This document shows positions 5,269 to 8,207 of a DNA stretch of 8,207 bases, piece after piece. This stretch comes from CAJQQY01 sp964352225 (GTDB taxonomy: Bacteria; Bacteroidota; Bacteroidia; Chitinophagales; Saprospiraceae), in contig CAYGRM010000307.1 of NCBI GenBank assembly GCA_964352225.1, forward strand, positions 1-8,207. Reading direction: 5' to 3'. The notes under the pieces were generated by a model, which saw only the letters and a program-made list of their open reading frames with translations, was not told where the DNA came from and ran no database searches. A program made the translations under genes and the position numbers. How positions within the stretch are numbered: the first letter of the stretch is position 1; each line of letters opens with the position of its first letter.

Positions 5269-8207
5269 ATGAATAATACAGTACCTCTAAATTTAGAATT
5301 TCCAGCACTCGTTAGCCTAGTCAAAAACGAAGGAAAAGAGCAGTATCAATCTACTCCTCTTTTCTTTAGCTTTTCGAGTTATGCTCATCCTCGTTTTGAA
5401 GGTTCTGTTTCCAAAATGAAGTTGGCAATTCAAAATGCGGTAAAGGGATATATACTAGAACGTGATACGTTAGATGATTTAATTTGGTTCCGGTTTAATC
5501 CAACGATTGACTACCAAATTTTTAATTTGTCAATTCCTATTCCTGGGAAAAAGGATCAGCTTGGAAGGTTTGGAATCGCTTTTTTTGAATTAAATAACAT
5601 TGCATTTGCATCCTTACCTCACTTCAATGGAGCTATGTTTGTTCTTGAAAAAAATAGCAAAAGCAGATTCTCTCTTGAAAAACAAGCCACCAAGGTAATT
5701 AGCCAATTATTAAAAAAATATCAAGCTAATGATCCAAGTGAATTTGATTTTCAAGATTATACTTCCCCCGAAAAAGAATTTGTTACCTCTGTCGAAATTC
5801 CAATTCAAGCAGTTCATGATGACTTTTCGTTTATTTCTCATGGGCACGAGGCATTCAGTAATGTCTTTTCTTCGGATCAAAAAATGGACGGAGAAACCGA
5901 GATTTGGAAAATCTCAAAAAACCTAAATAATAGTTATCCCAAAGACTTAAATCGTGCATTTTATCAAGAAAAAATCATAGAGCGTTTAGAGGCTATTCTA
6001 TTTGAACAACCCTTTAAAAACACTCCAATCGTCATTGTAGGAAAAGAGGGAGTTGGAAAAAAAAGTGTAGTCCACGAAACTTTGTTTCAACACATAGAAG
6101 AATTTGATAAAAAATCTAGAACGATTTGGCACATCGATCCTACACGAATTATTACTGGAATGAGTATCGTAGGAATGTGGCAAAAGAGAATGGAAGCGGT
6201 TTTAAATTTTATCAAAAATCCATATTCCAAAAATAGGGGTTCAGCCATCATCTTAATCGATAACCCAGTTTCCATGCTACACATCGGAAAATCTGCGCAA
6301 AATAATATGACGGTTAATGATGTATTCAAACCTTACTTGGAAAAGAGACTAATTCAGCTAGTCATTTTAGCGACACCTGAAGAATGGAAAATTATTCAAG
6401 AAAAAGATCTACGATTCGCAGACTTATTTCAGCTAATCAGAATGGAAGAACCTGACTTGAAAAATGCTGCGAAAATGGCTCTCGAAAATCGAAAGGTGCT
6501 AGAAAATTTATACAACTGTACCATCTCAATCAAAGCGATTCAATCCCTTTTCGATTTTCGAAGAAATTATTTAAAACGAAAATCTCTGCCTGGTAGCATC
6601 ATTAATATTATGCGTCAGTTAGCTGTAAAGCATCGAGGGCAAAGAATTGATGTACAAGAAGTTCGTGCTGAATTTGAAACTTTTAGCGGACTCAACCAAG
6701 ACATTTTTGACCTGCCAAGTTCCTCAGAAGAAGAAGATTTTTATCAAAAAATTAGTCATGATTTAGTTGGGCAACCGAAAGCAGTTGCCACCTTGGCTAA
6801 TGTCATTCATACCATCAAAGCAAGACTTACCACACCTGACAAACCACTTGGATCCTTTATGTTTATTGGGCCTACGGGTGTTGGAAAAACGCAAGCGGCA
6901 AAAGTATTATCCAAATTTTTGACCGGTAGCGAATCGACTTTGATGCAATTTGACATGAACGAATTTATTGATCATACTGCCGTGCAAAGACTCATCGGTG
7001 ATGCACAAAATCCAGAAGGTCAACTAACTGGAAAGGTTCGTTATCAACCTTTTGGAGTTGTTTTGTTAGATGAAATCGAAAAGGCACATCCGAAAGTTTT
7101 GGATTTATTATTACAACTTTTAGATGATGCTCGACTAACTGATAGCTTGGGGAGAACGATTGATTTTTCCAATATTATCATCATCATGACTTCTAATATT
7201 GGAGCTAATCAAGTTTCCTCCCAAGCGGGTTTCCGTACCTCAAATCATGATGACGGTGCGATATATCGTAAGGCAGTAGAAGATAGATTCCGTCCAGAAT
7301 TTGTCAATCGAATTGATGAAATTGTGATTTTCAATGCCTTGGAGATGGAACACATTTTGGACATTGCTCGATTGCAAATTAAAGATTTACTTTCTCGAGA
7401 TGGATTTGTTCGAAGAACCACCATTCTAAATATTGAAGCAGAGGCTTTAGAATGGGTCGCTCGGCGTGGTTTTAATTCTCGCATGGGAGGTCGTGCTTTA
7501 AAACGACAAATAGAAAAAGATTTGACAGCATTGACTGCGGCACAACTAGTGAGTAGTTACTCGACCAGTCCAATTTTATTTGAAATTTCTTTATTTAAAA
7601 ATCGGCTGGTTCCTAAAGTTTCGCCACTTGAATTTGTGGCACCTTTGGAGGACAACTGGTTTCCAGAATTACCTGAAGCCGAAAAAGGAAAAGGATTCTA
7701 CCTCCGTTTACTTCGTGTTTTGGAAACTATCCAAAAACAGATTCAAAGCATGGAAAGTGATGACTCCGAGGATCATGCGATCGTCGATTATTCCAAAAGT
7801 CATCATTATAGTTTTAAAGAAAAAATTTCGGAAACAAAGGAAAGGATTACTCACCTCTCCTTAGGTTTCAGGGACAAAAAATTTCACCTAGACCCTGCGA
7901 TTCCGCTGCGTTTAAAACGCAATTCGATTTGGAGTAATTCTGATAAAATTTTGAAGGAAAATTATAAGGATTTATTTTTCCAACAAGAAGGGTTGGCGGA
8001 AATAAGTGAAGTTTATAATCGAACGAATATTCAATATAATACGATTCAAACCGAGTTTTTAAATAGCTTTTTGGAAGTCGCTTTTCTCAAACTTTTTTCC
8101 AAAAATTTTATTAAAAACCAAATGCAAAAAGTGACCATACGTTTTGAAAGTGCCATCCACCATTCTGGTAAGGAACAAATTGAATACCTTTTTAATTTAT
8201 ATAACCA
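5269..8207 (+). CDS. Clp/Hsp100-like double AAA+ protein with degenerate first ATPase (3' end cut)
   Basis: The frame is open for 979 complete codons and runs off the window. Residues 1-240 are not a Clp N-domain and were not recognised. D1 (about 241-490) follows ClpA/ClpB order and lacks the ClpB coiled-coil M domain. It is degenerate: Walker A GKEGVGKK 258-265 has Lys for Thr/Ser, Walker B LIDN 329-332 has Asn for Glu, the pore Tyr is Ile300, and the ClpB arginine-finger pair aligns with D385-L386. D2 (about 500-760) is strongly conserved: Walker A GPTGVGKT 534-541, Walker B LLDE 599-602, sensor-1 TSN, FRPEF..NRIDE 674-684, and sensor-2 GGR 740-742. It lacks the GYVG pore loop. AGF 653-655 sits where ClpP-binding loops occur, off consensus. 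Residues after about 780 form an unrecognised polar extension. ATG 5269 is the first possible start after an in-frame TAA at 5230; no Shine-Dalgarno is visible. It probably remodels a partner complex rather than feeding ClpP. Confidence 0.9.
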   Translation, partial: MNNTVPLNLEFPALVSLVKNEGKEQYQSTPLFFSFSSYAHPRFEGSVSKMKLAIQNAVKGYILERDTLDDLIWFRFNPTIDYQIFNLSIPIPGKKDQLGRFGIAFFELNNIAFASLPHFNGAMFVLEKNSKSRFSLEKQATKVISQLLKKYQANDPSEFDFQDYTSPEKEFVTSVEIPIQAVHDDFSFISHGHEAFSNVFSSDQKMDGETEIWKISKNLNNSYPKDLNRAFYQEKIIERLEAILFEQPFKNTPIVIVGKEGVGKKSVVHETLFQHIEEFDKKSRTIWHIDPTRIITGMSIVGMWQKRMEAVLNFIKNPYSKNRGSAIILIDNPVSMLHIGKSAQNNMTVNDVFKPYLEKRLIQLVILATPEEWKIIQEKDLRFADLFQLIRMEEPDLKNAAKMALENRKVLENLYNCTISIKAIQSLFDFRRNYLKRKSLPGSIINIMRQLAVKHRGQRIDVQEVRAEFETFSGLNQDIFDLPSSSEEEDFYQKISHDLVGQPKAVATLANVIHTIKARLTTPDKPLGSFMFIGPTGVGKTQAAKVLSKFLTGSESTLMQFDMNEFIDHTAVQRLIGDAQNPEGQLTGKVRYQPFGVVLLDEIEKAHPKVLDLLLQLLDDARLTDSLGRTIDFSNIIIIMTSNIGANQVSSQAGFRTSNHDDGAIYRKAVEDRFRPEFVNRIDEIVIFNALEMEHILDIARLQIKDLLSRDGFVRRTTILNIEAEALEWVARRGFNSRMGGRALKRQIEKDLTALTAAQLVSSYSTSPILFEISLFKNRLVPKVSPLEFVAPLEDNWFPELPEAEKGKGFYLRLLRVLETIQKQIQSMESDDSEDHAIVDYSKSHHYSFKEKISETKERITHLSLGFRDKKFHLDPAIPLRLKRNSIWSNSDKILKENYKDLFFQQEGLAEISEVYNRTNIQYNTIQTEFLNSFLEVAFLKLFSKNFIKNQMQKVTIRFESAIHHSGKEQIEYLFNLYN

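Noticed and set aside
5729..5926. Plus-strand open frame inside the Clp-like gene
   Set aside because: It is out of frame with a clearly conserved Hsp100-like protein and has no independent coding support.
7245..7484. Minus-strand open frame opposite the conserved D2 region
   Set aside because: It lies antisense to the most conserved part of the Clp-like protein and is a by-product of that codon pattern.
5269..7800. Housekeeping ClpB or ClpC chaperone
   Set aside because: There is no Clp N-domain or M domain, D1 has lost catalytic and arginine-finger residues, and neither pore loop is standard, so assigning clpB or clpC would be misleading.
5269..8207. ClpV (TssH) of a type VI secretion system
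   Set aside because: ClpV keeps ATPase motifs in both domains and a GYVG-type pore loop for threading sheath protein; this protein does not, and no secretion genes are visible in the window.

Overview
This is an AT-rich bacterial window with three real protein genes: a membrane-anchored PAS histidine-kinase-like protein (379-1827, minus), a tandem CbbX/SpoVK-type AAA+ ATPase (2340-4976, minus), and a large Clp/Hsp100-like AAA+ protein (5269 to the right edge, plus, 3' end missing). None of the three starts has a convincing Shine-Dalgarno sequence. The intergenic DNA carries degenerate heptamer repeats and a TTG / TAnnTTTG-like promoter match. These traits suggest Bacteroidota; a low-GC spirochaete such as Leptospira is the main alternative. 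No marker gene settles the taxonomy, so this is inference.

Layout. Positions 1-378 hold no convincing gene, only a short open stretch and an imperfect inverted repeat. The sensor-kinase-like gene follows on the minus strand. Its HisKA domain aligns well except that the phosphoacceptor histidine is replaced by Tyr242, while the ATP-binding domain looks intact. About 510 bp of AT-rich DNA separates its start from the end of the tandem AAA+ gene; this gap holds a good minus-strand intrinsic terminator for the AAA+ gene. The AAA+ gene encodes two diverged beta-rich N-terminal modules followed by two complete CbbX-type ATPase domains. A 292-bp divergent intergenic region rich in inverted and heptamer repeats separates it from the Clp-like gene.

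Most interesting content. The divergent pair 2340-4976 / 5269-8207 looks like a two-ATPase module. The Clp-like partner keeps the Hsp100 domain order, but its first AAA domain has lost essentially every catalytic residue (Walker A Thr, Walker B Glu, both arginine fingers) and the pore-loop tyrosine. Its second AAA domain keeps its catalytic residues but has lost the GYVG pore loop through a deletion of about five residues. It also has a non-Clp N-terminal region of about 240 residues and a C-terminal extension of about 200 residues. The likely reading is an Hsp100 scaffold turned into an ATP-driven switch or remodeller rather than a threading unfoldase, possibly working with the tandem CbbX-like protein. 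The biological role is not visible from this window.
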